The notes below the pieces were generated by a model that did no database searches, was not told where the DNA came from, and worked only from the letters and a program-made list of their open reading frames with translations. The position numbers and the translations under genes are program-made. This document shows positions 38,939-47,307 of a stretch of 64,000 bases of DNA, piece by piece. The DNA is from Roseinatronobacter sp. S2. Its GTDB lineage: Bacteria > Pseudomonadota > Alphaproteobacteria > Rhodobacterales > Rhodobacteraceae. The stretch is taken from positions 2,724,001-2,788,000 of the forward strand of contig NZ_CP121113.1 of NCBI RefSeq assembly GCF_029581395.1, given 5' to 3'. Position 1 is the first letter of the stretch. Each line of letters begins with the position of its first letter.

Positions 38939-39706
38939 ATGCCCTTTCAACGTATTCAACCCGAAAAGCTGTCACACAGCGTCGAGCGGCAGATCGAATT
39001 GCTGCTGTTGCGCGGCATTCTGCGGCCGGGTGAACGCCTGCCATCCGAACGCGAGCTGGCCGACAAGCTTGGTGTGTCGCGCCCGTCCCTGCGCGAGGCG
39101 CTTGCCACCTTGCAAGATCGCGGGCTGCTGACCACACGCGCAGGCGCCGGTGTCTATGTCGAGGAATTGCTGGATTCCGCGTTTTCCGACACATTGGTGC
39201 AGCTTTTTGCAGGACATGACGAAGCGCTGTTTGACTATATCAGCTTTCGCCGCGATCTGGAGGGGATGTCTGCCGAACGCGCCGCGCGCCATGGGTCGGA
39301 TACCGACCTGCAAATCGTGGATACAGTGTTCAAGAAGATGGAAGCTGCGCATCAGAAACGAAACCCGACAGAAGAAGCGCAGCTTGACGCCGAATTTCAC
39401 CTGTCCATTGTCGAGGCATCGCATAACATCATCATGCTGCACATGATGCGCGCGATGTTCAACCTGCTGCATGAAGGGGTGTTCTATAACCGTCAGGTCA
39501 TCTTTCGCAAACCGGCAATCCGCAACGACCTGCTGGCCCAGCACAAGGCCATCAATGACGCCCTACAGGCCCGCGATGCCCCCCGCGCCAGACATGCAGC
39601 CGAAAGCCATCTGGATTTCATCGAACAAGTTCTGAGTGATATGAAACGCAGCCAGAAAAACGAAGAAATCGCCAGATTGCGGTTTGAACACGCGCAAGCA
39701 CGATAA
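38939..39706 (+). CDS. GntR-family regulator, FadR/PdhR subgroup
   Basis: 255-aa regulator. The N-terminal winged helix reads LRPGERLPSERELADKLGVS followed by RPSLREAL, typical of the GntR family. The C-terminal all-helical FCD domain carries the histidines and aspartate (DAEFHLSIVEASHN, SHLDFIEQ) that bind a metal or carboxylate ligand in FadR/PdhR/LldR proteins. Residue pattern is closest to PdhR-like regulators, but target genes are not adjacent, so pyruvate sensing is inference. The ATG has GCAGGAGG 4 nt upstream. Confidence 0.87.
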   Translation: MPFQRIQPEKLSHSVERQIELLLLRGILRPGERLPSERELADKLGVSRPSLREALATLQDRGLLTTRAGAGVYVEELLDSAFSDTLVQLFAGHDEALFDYISFRRDLEGMSAERAARHGSDTDLQIVDTVFKKMEAAHQKRNPTEEAQLDAEFHLSIVEASHNIIMLHMMRAMFNLLHEGVFYNRQVIFRKPAIRNDLLAQHKAINDALQARDAPRARHAAESHLDFIEQVLSDMKRSQKNEEIARLRFEHAQAR

Positions 39707-39756
39707 CCGAATGCGCCCCCCGTCTGGCCCCCGGCCCACCGCCTGTGTCACCGCAT

Positions 39757-39787
39757 AAAAAAACCCGGCAACATGGCCGGGTTCTTT
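39757..39787 (-). terminator. Terminator of the F0 (atp) operon, possibly bidirectional
   Basis: The 8-bp stem AACCCGGC/GCCGGGTT with a 6-nt loop is preceded on the plus strand by a run of seven A residues. On the minus strand this is a hairpin followed by seven T residues, 23 bp after the atpF stop. On the plus strand it is followed by CTTTAA only, so it would be weak for the GntR gene. Confidence 0.85.
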
Positions 39788-39809
39788 AAGGGATTTTTCG
39801 CAACACGCT

Positions 39810-40373
39810 TCAGTGCAACCGTTCGTTGACAGACTGAATCGCGTTCTGGATCAACGCATCGCTGCGCGCCGCATCCATCTTCTTTGCAATCAGGTCACCC
39901 GCAGCCGCAATAGACACGGCAGTTGCACGGTCACGCACATCACGAATGGCAGCCGCTTCCGCAGATGCAATCTGATCTTCGGCAGCTTTCAGTCGGCGCG
40001 TAATGGATGCAGCGATTTCGGCTTTGGCGGTGTCCGCAGCAATCTGTACATCTGCCTTGGCCTTCTCGACGATCCGCGCGGCCTGTTCCTTGACCTCGGT
40101 GCGCTTCTTCTCGAATGACGCATGCAGCTCCAGCGCTTCTTCACGCAGGCGGCGGGCGTCTTCCAACTCTGATCTGATGGTTTCTGAACGCTGGTCCAGC
40201 ATGTCCGTAATCTTTGCAGGCACCTTGAAATAGATCAGGATGCCCACGAAAATGATGAACGCCATCAGCACGATCAGATCGGTGTTATACAACGAAAAGA
40301 ACGGATACCCTTCGCCTGCCGCGAATGCGGGGCTTGCCAGCACAGTGGCGGCTACTGTAAGTCGCAGCATCAT
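39810..40373 (-). CDS. atpF: F0F1 ATP synthase subunit b
   Basis: 187-aa peripheral-stalk subunit. One N-terminal membrane helix (around FFSLYNTDLIVLMAFIIFVG) is followed by a long charged coiled coil. A short leader-like sequence ending AFA precedes the helix, as in other Rhodobacterales. It is the second of two b-type genes: alphaproteobacteria with photosynthetic ancestry have b and b'. It overlaps the b' gene by 4 bp. The F1 genes are not in the window. Confidence 0.92.
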   Translation of the reverse strand: MMLRLTVAATVLASPAFAAGEGYPFFSLYNTDLIVLMAFIIFVGILIYFKVPAKITDMLDQRSETIRSELEDARRLREEALELHASFEKKRTEVKEQAARIVEKAKADVQIAADTAKAEIAASITRRLKAAEDQIASAEAAAIRDVRDRATAVSIAAAGDLIAKKMDAARSDALIQNAIQSVNERLH

Positions 40374-40891
40374 GCAGCCCCCCCTTTCAATCGTGCGGAA
40401 ACAGCAGCAGTTACGCTGCGCGCATCCGCCTTCACGTCGAATGCCGTCAGAATTTCCTTGGTCACATCCCCGGAAACTTCCGTCACCATGGCCATGGCAT
40501 TGTCCCGGATTTCCGCAATGTGCCGCTCAGACTCAGCCGAACGTGCGGCGATTTCCGCGTTTGCTTTCGCAAGCTGCACATCAAGTTCGGCCTGCATTTC
40601 TGCTTTGGCAGCCTCGACAATACGGTTTGCTTCCGTGCGCGCATCGGCAAGTGCCTGATTATACGCGGCCTCGGCCTCTTGGGCCTTCAGCTTGAAATCT
40701 TCTGCGGCGGCAATGTCACTGGTGATCGTGCCGCGACGGTCCGCCAGAACGGCGGCGATACGCGGCAGGGCCACGCGCGACATGATAAAATACAGAACCA
40801 CCATAGTCACCACGAGCCAGAAAATCTGGTTCGAGAAGGTGGTCAGATCCAGTTGGGGCATTCCCGGCCCCGAAGTGGCATCATCTGCCAT
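40370..40891 (-). CDS. atpG: F0F1 ATP synthase subunit b'
   Basis: 173-aa second peripheral-stalk subunit. The membrane helix (FSNQIFWLVVTMVVLYFIMS) starts near residue 19 and the rest is a charged coiled coil. The order after atpE (b' then b) is the usual one. The symbol varies in databases (atpG, atpF2, atpX). Its stop overlaps the atpF start. Confidence 0.9.
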   Translation of the reverse strand: MADDATSGPGMPQLDLTTFSNQIFWLVVTMVVLYFIMSRVALPRIAAVLADRRGTITSDIAAAEDFKLKAQEAEAAYNQALADARTEANRIVEAAKAEMQAELDVQLAKANAEIAARSAESERHIAEIRDNAMAMVTEVSGDVTKEILTAFDVKADARSVTAAVSARLKGGAA

Positions 40892-40921
40892 GTCGTCCCC
40901 CTAAGCCCTGAATTGACCGAA

Positions 40922-40937
40922 GGGGCCACACGGCCCC
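40922..40937 (-). promoter_or_regulatory. Intercistronic hairpin between atpE and the b' gene
   Basis: GGGGCC-ACAC-GGCCCC is a perfect 6-bp stem with a 4-nt loop, 27 bp after the atpE stop. It lacks a T run, so it is more likely an mRNA stabiliser or attenuator than a terminator. A role in making more c-subunit than b subunits is inference. Confidence 0.45.
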
Positions 40938-40964
40938 CCCGGAGGATACATTGTCGGGGTCAGA

Positions 40965-41201
40965 TCAGACAGCGAACATCAGCAGCAGAGCAACGAGGAA
41001 CGAGAAGATCCCCAGCGCTTCTGCAAACGCGATGCCGATGAACAGCATGGCGGTCTGGCCAGCAGCCGCCGACGGGTTGCGCAGCGCGCCCGACAGGAAG
41101 TTGCCTGCAATGTTGCCCACACCGATCGCGGCGCCGCCCATACCGATGGCGGTCAGACCAACACCGATGTACTTGCCCATTTCTGCGATATCGCCTTCCA
41201 T
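40965..41201 (-). CDS. atpE: F0F1 ATP synthase subunit c
   Basis: 78-aa hairpin protein of the rotor ring. Helix 1 is glycine-rich ([18 protein letters not shown]), the polar loop is R41-N42-P43, and the proton-binding carboxylate is Glu61 in helix 2 (AFAEALG). Length and residues are typical. The gene has a strong AAGGAG ribosome-binding site 7 nt upstream, in keeping with the high copy number of c-subunits per complex. No sodium-binding motif is evident. Confidence 0.96.
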   Translation of the reverse strand: MEGDIAEMGKYIGVGLTAIGMGGAAIGVGNIAGNFLSGALRNPSAAAGQTAMLFIGIAFAEALGIFSFLVALLLMFAV

Positions 41202-41261
41202 GTCGTATCTCCTTGAGTTTTGGAATTGGCTGGATTGGTATTCGACCCTTTGGCCCGCGTA

Positions 41262-42005
41262 TCAGTGCGACGGGTGCAATGCGTCACGCAAGTAAACGCA
41301 GGTCAGAATGGTGAAAACATAGGCCTGGATGACTGCGACAAGCAGTTCCAGCGCGTAAAGGGCGGTTACCGCCAGCACCGGCACGAAGAAGATCGCCCCC
41401 AATGCGCTGGCAAAGCCCGCGAAAACCTTGGCCACGGCATGGCCCGCCATCATCGCACCGGCCAGACGAATGGAATGGCTGATGGGACGTGCAAAATACG
41501 AGATCAACTCGATCAGCGCCAGAACGGGGCGCAGCGCCAGCGGTGCGGAACTGACCCAGAACAGGCCCAGAAACTTGGTGCCGTTCAGGATGAAACCCAG
41601 CGCCGTCACCGACAGGAACACTGTCAGCGCCAGAACCGCAGTCACCGCGATATGCGATGTGGTGGTGAAGGCAAACGGGATCAGCCCCAGCAGGTTTGCA
41701 AACAACACGAACATGAACAGCGTGAATACATGCGGGAAGAAACGCACGGCATCATGTCCGGCGACATCCTCGACCATCTTGTAGATGAAGCCGTAAGCCA
41801 TTTCTGCCGCCGATTGTCCGCGCGATGGAATGATCGCACGCCTGCGCGCACCCAGAACCATCAGGGCTGTCGCTGCAAGAACGGTCAATGCCATCCACAG
41901 TGTGACATTGGTTGGTGTGTACCATGCGATATCACCACCAAACAGCGCCTTAACCTCGAACTGGTCCATTGGCCTGATCGAGAGGCCACCACTTTCATCC
42001 GCCAC
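41262..42005 (-). CDS. atpB: F0F1 ATP synthase subunit a
   Basis: 247-aa membrane stator subunit with five to six helices. The essential arginine lies in [16 protein letters not shown], and the C-terminal helix has [15 protein letters not shown]. The N-terminus reads [18 protein letters not shown] after a GTG start at 42005, which overlaps the end of atpI by 11 bp; an ATG at 41969 is the alternative. AAAGGGG about 8 nt upstream supports the GTG. Confidence 0.95.
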   Translation of the reverse strand: MADESGGLSIRPMDQFEVKALFGGDIAWYTPTNVTLWMALTVLAATALMVLGARRRAIIPSRGQSAAEMAYGFIYKMVEDVAGHDAVRFFPHVFTLFMFVLFANLLGLIPFAFTTTSHIAVTAVLALTVFLSVTALGFILNGTKFLGLFWVSSAPLALRPVLALIELISYFARPISHSIRLAGAMMAGHAVAKVFAGFASALGAIFFVPVLAVTALYALELLVAVIQAYVFTILTCVYLRDALHPSH

Positions 42006-42348
42006 TGGTCTTGTCCCCTTTTTCCGCACCCGTATCACGCAGGGCAGCATCTTCAGCTTGTTCCTGCAACACGCGGGCCGAACGCATCATGGTTTTCACC
42101 CCGGCCGCAAAGCCCAACAATGTAAACAACACCAGCAAGAACGGTTGTGTGTCCAAAAGAACATCCAGCCCGTAGCCAATGCCCGCACCGATGCCAAGCC
42201 CTGACACCAGTTCGATCACCATCCGCCAGCCCACCTGGGCCATTGAATGATGGTCCTGCCCTGCCCTTGGCGGATTTATCGCGGCCTTGGCCTTGGCGAT
42301 CCGATCTTCAAGGGCTTTCAGCCGCTCCAATTCGTCACGCTGTGCCAT
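41995..42348 (-). CDS. atpI: ATP synthase protein I
   Basis: 117-aa membrane protein at the head of the F0 operon, thought to help c-ring assembly. Two hydrophobic helices ([20 protein letters not shown] and [14 protein letters not shown]) flank a short loop. The start [10 protein letters not shown] has GGAGGTGG 7 nt upstream; an ATG seven codons earlier is less likely. Gene order atpI-B-E-F'-F is typical of Rhodobacterales. Confidence 0.9.
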   Translation of the reverse strand: MAQRDELERLKALEDRIAKAKAAINPPRAGQDHHSMAQVGWRMVIELVSGLGIGAGIGYGLDVLLDTQPFLLVLFTLLGFAAGVKTMMRSARVLQEQAEDAALRDTGAEKGDKTSGG

Positions 42349-42439
42349 GCCTGCCACCTCCGGCTGCAAGTTGCGCGGAAACTAGGCAGCCACGCGCCCA
42401 GAGTCAAGCATGTAAAACGCCCCAGACCTAAACCCAACA

Positions 42440-42470
42440 CACTGATATAATTATATAAAAATATTGACCT
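42440..42470. promoter_or_regulatory. AT-rich island between the F0 operon and an ArsR-type gene
   Basis: A sharp AT-rich stretch in otherwise GC-rich DNA lies in the divergent region. It contains TATAAT on the minus strand (42450-42455), about 100 bp upstream of atpI, and TTGACC on the plus strand (42464-42469) upstream of the ArsR-type gene. No matching second hexamer is convincing on either strand. Confidence 0.35.
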
Positions 42471-42564
42471 GCTGCGCCCCGATCATTGATAGGCGGAATT
42501 TGCGGCAAACCCCATATTCAACCATTCAGTTGACCTTTTGGCGTTAGCGCGCAACAAGGATGGC

Positions 42565-42915
42565 ATGACCCATACCCCCGCCCCATCACTGGATCAGGTT
42601 TTCATGGCCTTGGCCGATCCGACACGGCGGGCCATACTGGCAATGCTGCTGGAAGACGACATGGCCGTGACCGATGTGGCCCACCCGTTCGACATGTCGC
42701 TGGCCGCGATTTCCAAGCATCTGGGCATATTGGCCGCAGCGGGGCTGATAAGTCAGGAAAAGCGCGGGCGGGTCAAATGGTGCCAGCTGGAACCCGACGC
42801 CCTGCGCGCCGCCAGCATCTGGATGCAGGCCTTCGGACAGTTCGAAGCCGTCAATCTGGATGCGTTCGAGCGGTTTCTGGAACAGGAACTGCAAACCCCG
42901 CTGCCGGATGCATAG
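42565..42915 (+). CDS. ArsR-family winged-helix regulator
   Basis: 116-aa DNA-binding protein. The helix-turn-helix is ALADPTRRAILAMLL followed by DMSLAAISKHLGILAAAGL, and the wing KRGRVKWCQL follows. Only one cysteine is visible and no metal-binding CxC motif, so it may not sense metals; it is closer to the SdpR/YgaV-like group. Such genes are often followed by an SRPBCC (AHSA1) gene, but none is present here. The ATG has AAGGA close upstream. Confidence 0.82.
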   Translation: MTHTPAPSLDQVFMALADPTRRAILAMLLEDDMAVTDVAHPFDMSLAAISKHLGILAAAGLISQEKRGRVKWCQLEPDALRAASIWMQAFGQFEAVNLDAFERFLEQELQTPLPDA

Positions 42916-42937
42916 GTGCCGCAAAGCTGATGGACCA

Positions 42938-43172
42938 ATGGCCTGAAGCTGTCGTTGTCCGCTTGGATTAAGCCCGCGCCATCGGTGGGCCGGGGTCTGC
43001 CGGTCCGACGCCAGTGAAGTTCACTTTATGCAGGCGGCATACTCCTGAGATCAAAGGCTTGAGACACCATCAGAATAATCGGCAGGCCGCGGGACGGCCC
43101 ACCGATGGCGCGGCGGCCTGCGGCCTTTGCTCCGCGCCTTGGGAAGCTCCCCAATGACCGCTTCAGGCCAAT
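42938..43172 (-). repeat. Dispersed inverted-repeat element, copy E (reverse orientation)
   Basis: Full-length copy, 235 bp. It has the best outer inverted repeat of the family: AATGGCCTGAAGCTGTCGTTG at the left, with GACCGCTTCAGGCCAAT at the right pairing with it. Inner arms GCGCCATCGGTGGGCC occur on both strands with identical sequence, and GTGAAGTTCAC lies in the centre. It sits between convergent genes, 22 bp after the ArsR-type stop and 39 bp from the Anbu stop. Confidence 0.85.
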
Positions 43173-43211
43173 CCCACCCCAAGCAGCATTAGTCCGCCGT
43201 GTTGCACGATC

Positions 43212-43934
43212 TTACGCAATCTGCGCAAACGCATCGCGCAGCGCTTGTGACCACGCCGCCGACATGGCTGCGAATTCTTCGTCATTGGCCTCGATCCGGC
43301 GGTATTCGCTGACGCGCAGGGCATCGGTTTCAATGATCGCCATATCCAGCGGCATCCCCACACTCAGATTCGAGCGCAAGGTCGAATCCATCGACAACAG
43401 CACAGCCTTGCGTGCCTCGTCCAAGGGGGTGTTGGCAGTAATCACGCGGTCCAGAATGGGCTTGCCGTATTTATGCTCGCCAATCTGCAAATAGGGCGTG
43501 TCCTCGGTGGCTTCGATGAAATTGCCTTCGGGATAGATCAGGAACAGCCGCATGCGCCCGCCCTTGCGTTGCCCTGCAACAATCATCGATGCGGTGGCGG
43601 CCTGATTCATCCGGTCCATCCGCGCCTGTGTTTCTGCGGTCACCCGTGACAGCATTTCGCCGGTAATCGTGGCCACATCCAGCATGCTTTCGGCCTGCAT
43701 GATAGATGTGTCCGTCGTTGCTTCAGGATCCTCAATCGCCTCGTTCAAACGCGCGAGAGTCGTTTGCGTGACCGACAGGTTGCCGGCGGTCAGCATGACG
43801 ATCACCCGCTCACCTGGCTCCTCGAACGTGAACATTTTCCGGTATACGGAAATATTGTCCAGACCCGCGTTGGTGCGCGTGTCCGACAACAAGACCAGAC
43901 CTTCCTTCAGCAGCATCCCCACGCAATATGTCAT
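43212..43934 (-). CDS. Anbu-type proteasome-like Ntn hydrolase
   Basis: 240-aa bacterial homologue of 20S proteasome beta subunits (Anbu, ancestral beta subunit). The protein starts MTYCVG, so removal of Met would expose the catalytic Thr1, as in the family. The segments LLSDTRTNAGLDNISVYRKMF contain the conserved Asp and Lys of the active site (shown in two parts: SDTRTNAGLD and YRKMF). The ATG has AAGGAAAGG 4-5 nt upstream. It is the last gene of a four-gene minus-strand cluster with a transglutaminase, an alpha-E and an ATP-grasp protein. Substrate and oligomer function are unknown. Confidence 0.88.
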   Translation of the reverse strand: MTYCVGMLLKEGLVLLSDTRTNAGLDNISVYRKMFTFEEPGERVIVMLTAGNLSVTQTTLARLNEAIEDPEATTDTSIMQAESMLDVATITGEMLSRVTAETQARMDRMNQAATASMIVAGQRKGGRMRLFLIYPEGNFIEATEDTPYLQIGEHKYGKPILDRVITANTPLDEARKAVLLSMDSTLRSNLSVGMPLDMAIIETDALRVSEYRRIEANDEEFAAMSAAWSQALRDAFAQIA

Positions 43935-43999
43935 CGCGCCTTTCCTTGACAATATGTCAGCCCGCAAGTGTTAGCGCTGCGGCCATGGCGCTGCAAGCG

Positions 44000-44818
44000 T
44001 CATTGTTGCTGCGCCTCGACAACTACGGTGACATCCAGCGCCTCGGCAGCGCCGCCAAGCACAAGCCCGCGAAGGGGGGCTGCATCCTGCGCGTCCAGCC
44101 CAGACCCAAGCCGGATATACTGGTCATTGGGACAGCATTTATTCGATGCATCGAACCCGACCCAGCCCAGCCGGTCTATATAGATTTCTGCCCAGGCGTG
44201 GCTGGCTTCATGGGCGCTGCCATCCTCAGTCGCATTCAGATAGCCGCTGACATAGCGCGCGGGCAGATCGGCCAGATGGGCGCACGAAATCAGCACCTGC
44301 GTATGGTCCTGACACACGCCCGCGCCTTCATTCATCGCCTCGGCGGCGGTGGTATGGGCGTGGGTGGCCCCGGGGCGGTAGGGCAATGCATCCGACACGG
44401 CCTCGGACAGCAGATGCGCGCGCTCCAGCGCGGTGGCCGATCCGGCGTCGCGCAACGCATCATTCACCAGATCCACAATCGCGCGGTTGGGCTGCGTCCG
44501 CACAGTGTTGCGCATATAGGCGCGCGGCGGCACACGTTCACGGTGGCCGCGCAAAACGCCGGCCGTGTCGATGGTTTCGACCGTGCCCTGCACTGTGACT
44601 TCAATATGCTCCACCCGCTTGCGCAAAGACACTGTCTGGATGTAGTCCCCTGCCCCGTCGCGAAACGCCTCGCCAATCAGGGCATCGGGCACGTCGACCT
44701 TCCAGTCGATCACCTTCTGGCTGTCACATTTGGCAGGCATCAGGCGCAGGCTTTGGATAATACCGGCAACGGGGCTTTCGAATTCATAGCGCGTCTTGTG
44801 AAAAACCGTCAGAATCAT
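44000..44818 (-). CDS. Transglutaminase-like cysteine peptidase/transferase
   Basis: 272-aa protein with the N-terminal beta domain typical of this bacterial transglutaminase subgroup (HKTRYEFESPV) and a papain-like core. The catalytic triad can be read as Cys in EGAGVCQDHTQ, His in SHAWAEIY and Asp in GFDASN. It could cleave or form isopeptide bonds. It overlaps the alpha-E gene by 4 bp (ATGA) and lies 65 bp before the Anbu gene, so they are likely co-expressed. Confidence 0.9.
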   Translation of the reverse strand: MILTVFHKTRYEFESPVAGIIQSLRLMPAKCDSQKVIDWKVDVPDALIGEAFRDGAGDYIQTVSLRKRVEHIEVTVQGTVETIDTAGVLRGHRERVPPRAYMRNTVRTQPNRAIVDLVNDALRDAGSATALERAHLLSEAVSDALPYRPGATHAHTTAAEAMNEGAGVCQDHTQVLISCAHLADLPARYVSGYLNATEDGSAHEASHAWAEIYIDRLGWVGFDASNKCCPNDQYIRLGSGLDAQDAAPLRGLVLGGAAEALDVTVVVEAQQQ

Positions 44819-45768
44819 CGCGCTTCCCCCGTCAGATACTGGTCATGGATGGATTGCGCCAGCCCGCCGTTTTCATTGATCATGCGCGTCAGGAATTCAT
44901 GCAACCCTTCGTCAAACACATCATCTATGCGGGCCTCTGCCAACTCGCCCAGAAGGGCGCGGGCGGATTCCTGCGCAGGCGTGGACCGCCCATAGATGCG
45001 CGCCAGCTGGTCCAGATGTTCATTCGCTTCGGCATAACATGACAACAGGGATCGCGGGAATTTGGGGTTCAGCAACAGGAAGTGCGCTATCTGCACCGAA
45101 CTTAATTCCCCGCCATAGGCCCAGTTATAGGCCCTGTGCGCCGACAATGCGCGCAACAGCGTTGTCCATTGGTAATTGTCCAGCCCCGACCCCACATAGG
45201 CCACCGATGGCAGCAGCACATAATATTTCACATCCAGCAGCCGCGCCGTATTGTCCGCGCGTTCCACCGCATAGCCCAGATTCATGAAGCTGTAGCCATC
45301 GATGCGCAATTGCGTGGATTCAATCGCGCCCCGGATCAGCGAACTGGTGCGGATGGTCCAGTCAGTCAGGTCGGGCGTCGACAGTTTAGACCGCTCCAGC
45401 CGCTGCATGGCCATCAGTTCCTGATAGCTGGTATTGATGGCATCCCACACCTGCGATGTCAGCGCCGTGCGCACAATGCGTGCGTTTTCACGCGCGGACC
45501 GGATGCAACTGGCGACAGATGACGGGTTTTCCATGTCGAAAAACAGGAAACTTTCGACATTGCGCTGAACAATCTCGCCGTATTTGTCGGTGAAGGGCTG
45601 CAACACCCCCTTGCTTTGCAAGATGGCCCCCCATTCGTTGCGATACCCCCCGCCGGTATTGGGCAAAAGCGCATTGCGAAACCCCATGTCCAGCAGGCGG
45701 GCAGTGGTTTCCGAGCGTTCCAGAAAGCGTGTCATCCAGAACAGATTCGCGGCTGTACGGCTTAGCAT
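44815..45768 (-). CDS. Alpha-E domain protein (DUF403)
   Basis: 317-aa all-helical protein. The N-terminus MLSRTAANLFWMTRFLERSE followed by TTARLLD is characteristic, as is GYAVERADNTARLLDVKYY. Alpha-E proteins nearly always accompany circularly permuted ATP-grasp and transglutaminase proteins, and are proposed to support a peptide- or amide-forming system. No catalytic activity is established. ATG 45768 follows GGAGGAA. It begins 1 bp after the ATP-grasp stop. Confidence 0.9.
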   Translation of the reverse strand: MLSRTAANLFWMTRFLERSETTARLLDMGFRNALLPNTGGGYRNEWGAILQSKGVLQPFTDKYGEIVQRNVESFLFFDMENPSSVASCIRSARENARIVRTALTSQVWDAINTSYQELMAMQRLERSKLSTPDLTDWTIRTSSLIRGAIESTQLRIDGYSFMNLGYAVERADNTARLLDVKYYVLLPSVAYVGSGLDNYQWTTLLRALSAHRAYNWAYGGELSSVQIAHFLLLNPKFPRSLLSCYAEANEHLDQLARIYGRSTPAQESARALLGELAEARIDDVFDEGLHEFLTRMINENGGLAQSIHDQYLTGEAR

Positions 45769-45769
45769 A

Positions 45770-47188
45770 TCATTCCTCCGCGATGACCCAGGTGTCCTTG
45801 ACGCCGCCACCCTGACTGGAATTGACGACCAGCGACCCGTCGGTCAGGGCAACACGCGTCAACGCACCGGGCACCAGTTCGACATCACGGCCGACAAGGC
45901 AATAGGGGCGCAAATCCACATGACGCGGCGCTATGCCTTCCTCTACGAAAGTGGGGCAGGTTGACAGCGCCAATGTGGGCTGGGCGATGTAATTTGACGG
46001 GTTTGCCGCCACTTTTGCCGCGAATGTGTCAATCGTGGCGCGGTCCGATGCAGGCCCGACAAGCATGCCATACCCGCCCGACCCGTGCACTTCCTTGACG
46101 ACCAGTTCGCCGATATTTTCCAGCACATATTTCAGATCATCGGATTTGGCGCATTGCCATGTCGGCACGTTGTCCAGTATCGGGGTTTCCCCCAGATAGA
46201 AGCGCACCATTTCGGGCACATAGGTATAGATGGCCTTGTCATCGGCCACACCTGCACCCGGCGCAGAACAGATTGTCACCCCCCCCGAGCGATAGACATT
46301 CATCAGCCCCGGAACGCCCAGCGCGGAATCAGGGCGGAAACACAGCGGGTCCAGATATGCATCATCAATGCGGCGATAAATGACATCCACCTTGCGCGGC
46401 CCCTCGGTGGTGCGCATCCAGCAAAAATCACCGTCAACAAACAGATCCTGCCCTTCGACCAGTTCAATCCCCATCAGATCGGCCAGAAAGGAATGCTCAT
46501 AATAGGCCGAATTGAAATGCCCCGGCGTCAGCAGCACCACGCAGGGGTCGCGGTCGCATTTCGCGGGCGCGACAGATGCCAATGTGCGTTTCAGCAGCCG
46601 CGCATAGCCATCCACCGGCGCCACGCGGTTTTCCTGAAACAGATGCGGGAACATGCGCATCATGACTTCGCGGTTTTCCAGCATGTAGGACACGCCGGAC
46701 GGGGTGCGGCAGTTATCTTCCAGCACATAGAATTGCTCGGCCCCGGTGCGCACCAGATCAATGCCCACGATATGGCTGAAAACCCCCAAGGGCGGGCGGA
46801 ACCCCGCCACGGCAATTTCATACGCGTCATTGCGATACACCAGATCGGCAGGAATAATCCCTGCGCGAATAATCTCGCCCCGGTCATAGACATCGGACAA
46901 AAACGCATTCAGCGCGCGGGCACGCTGTTTGATGCCACGCTCCAGCCTGCGCCATTCATGTGCGGTGAACACACGCGGGAACATGTCGAACGGAATCAGC
47001 CTGTCAGGATCGCCCCCTTCGCCGTACACCGCAAAGGTAATGCCATAGCGGCGAAACAGATCCTCGGCCTCGGCCTGTTTCAGGGCGCGGAATTCGGCGG
47101 GCATATTCTGATACCAGCCTTCCAACATTTGATAGGGTGCCCGTAACCCGTCAGATGCATACATTTCGTTGAAAAAGCTGGTCACCAT
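45770..47188 (-). CDS. Circularly permuted type 2 ATP-grasp protein (DUF404/DUF407)
   Basis: 472-aa predicted ligase. Segments typical of the family are DMFPRVFTAHEWRRLERGI, RNDAYEIAVAGFRPP, VDVIYRRIDDAYLDPL and VVKEVHGSGGYGMLVGP; the last carries Lys and Gly-rich loop residues suited to ATP binding. By analogy with other ATP-grasp enzymes it would form a C-N bond through an acyl phosphate. It is the first gene of the Anbu cluster. The start is an ATG with GGAG about 10 nt upstream. The 119 bp upstream, up to the TRAP permease stop, may carry the cluster's own promoter. Confidence 0.9.
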   Translation of the reverse strand: MVTSFFNEMYASDGLRAPYQMLEGWYQNMPAEFRALKQAEAEDLFRRYGITFAVYGEGGDPDRLIPFDMFPRVFTAHEWRRLERGIKQRARALNAFLSDVYDRGEIIRAGIIPADLVYRNDAYEIAVAGFRPPLGVFSHIVGIDLVRTGAEQFYVLEDNCRTPSGVSYMLENREVMMRMFPHLFQENRVAPVDGYARLLKRTLASVAPAKCDRDPCVVLLTPGHFNSAYYEHSFLADLMGIELVEGQDLFVDGDFCWMRTTEGPRKVDVIYRRIDDAYLDPLCFRPDSALGVPGLMNVYRSGGVTICSAPGAGVADDKAIYTYVPEMVRFYLGETPILDNVPTWQCAKSDDLKYVLENIGELVVKEVHGSGGYGMLVGPASDRATIDTFAAKVAANPSNYIAQPTLALSTCPTFVEEGIAPRHVDLRPYCLVGRDVELVPGALTRVALTDGSLVVNSSQGGGVKDTWVIAEE

Positions 47189-47307
47189 TGCGCAGAAACT
47201 CCGTTATATTGGGTCATCAAAGCAGGTCTGTTCGGAATGTAAAGGTAAACAGAACCTTGCGCCTGAATTATGGGCGCGCAAGCGATGAATTATTCAGCAC
47301 GGCCCAT

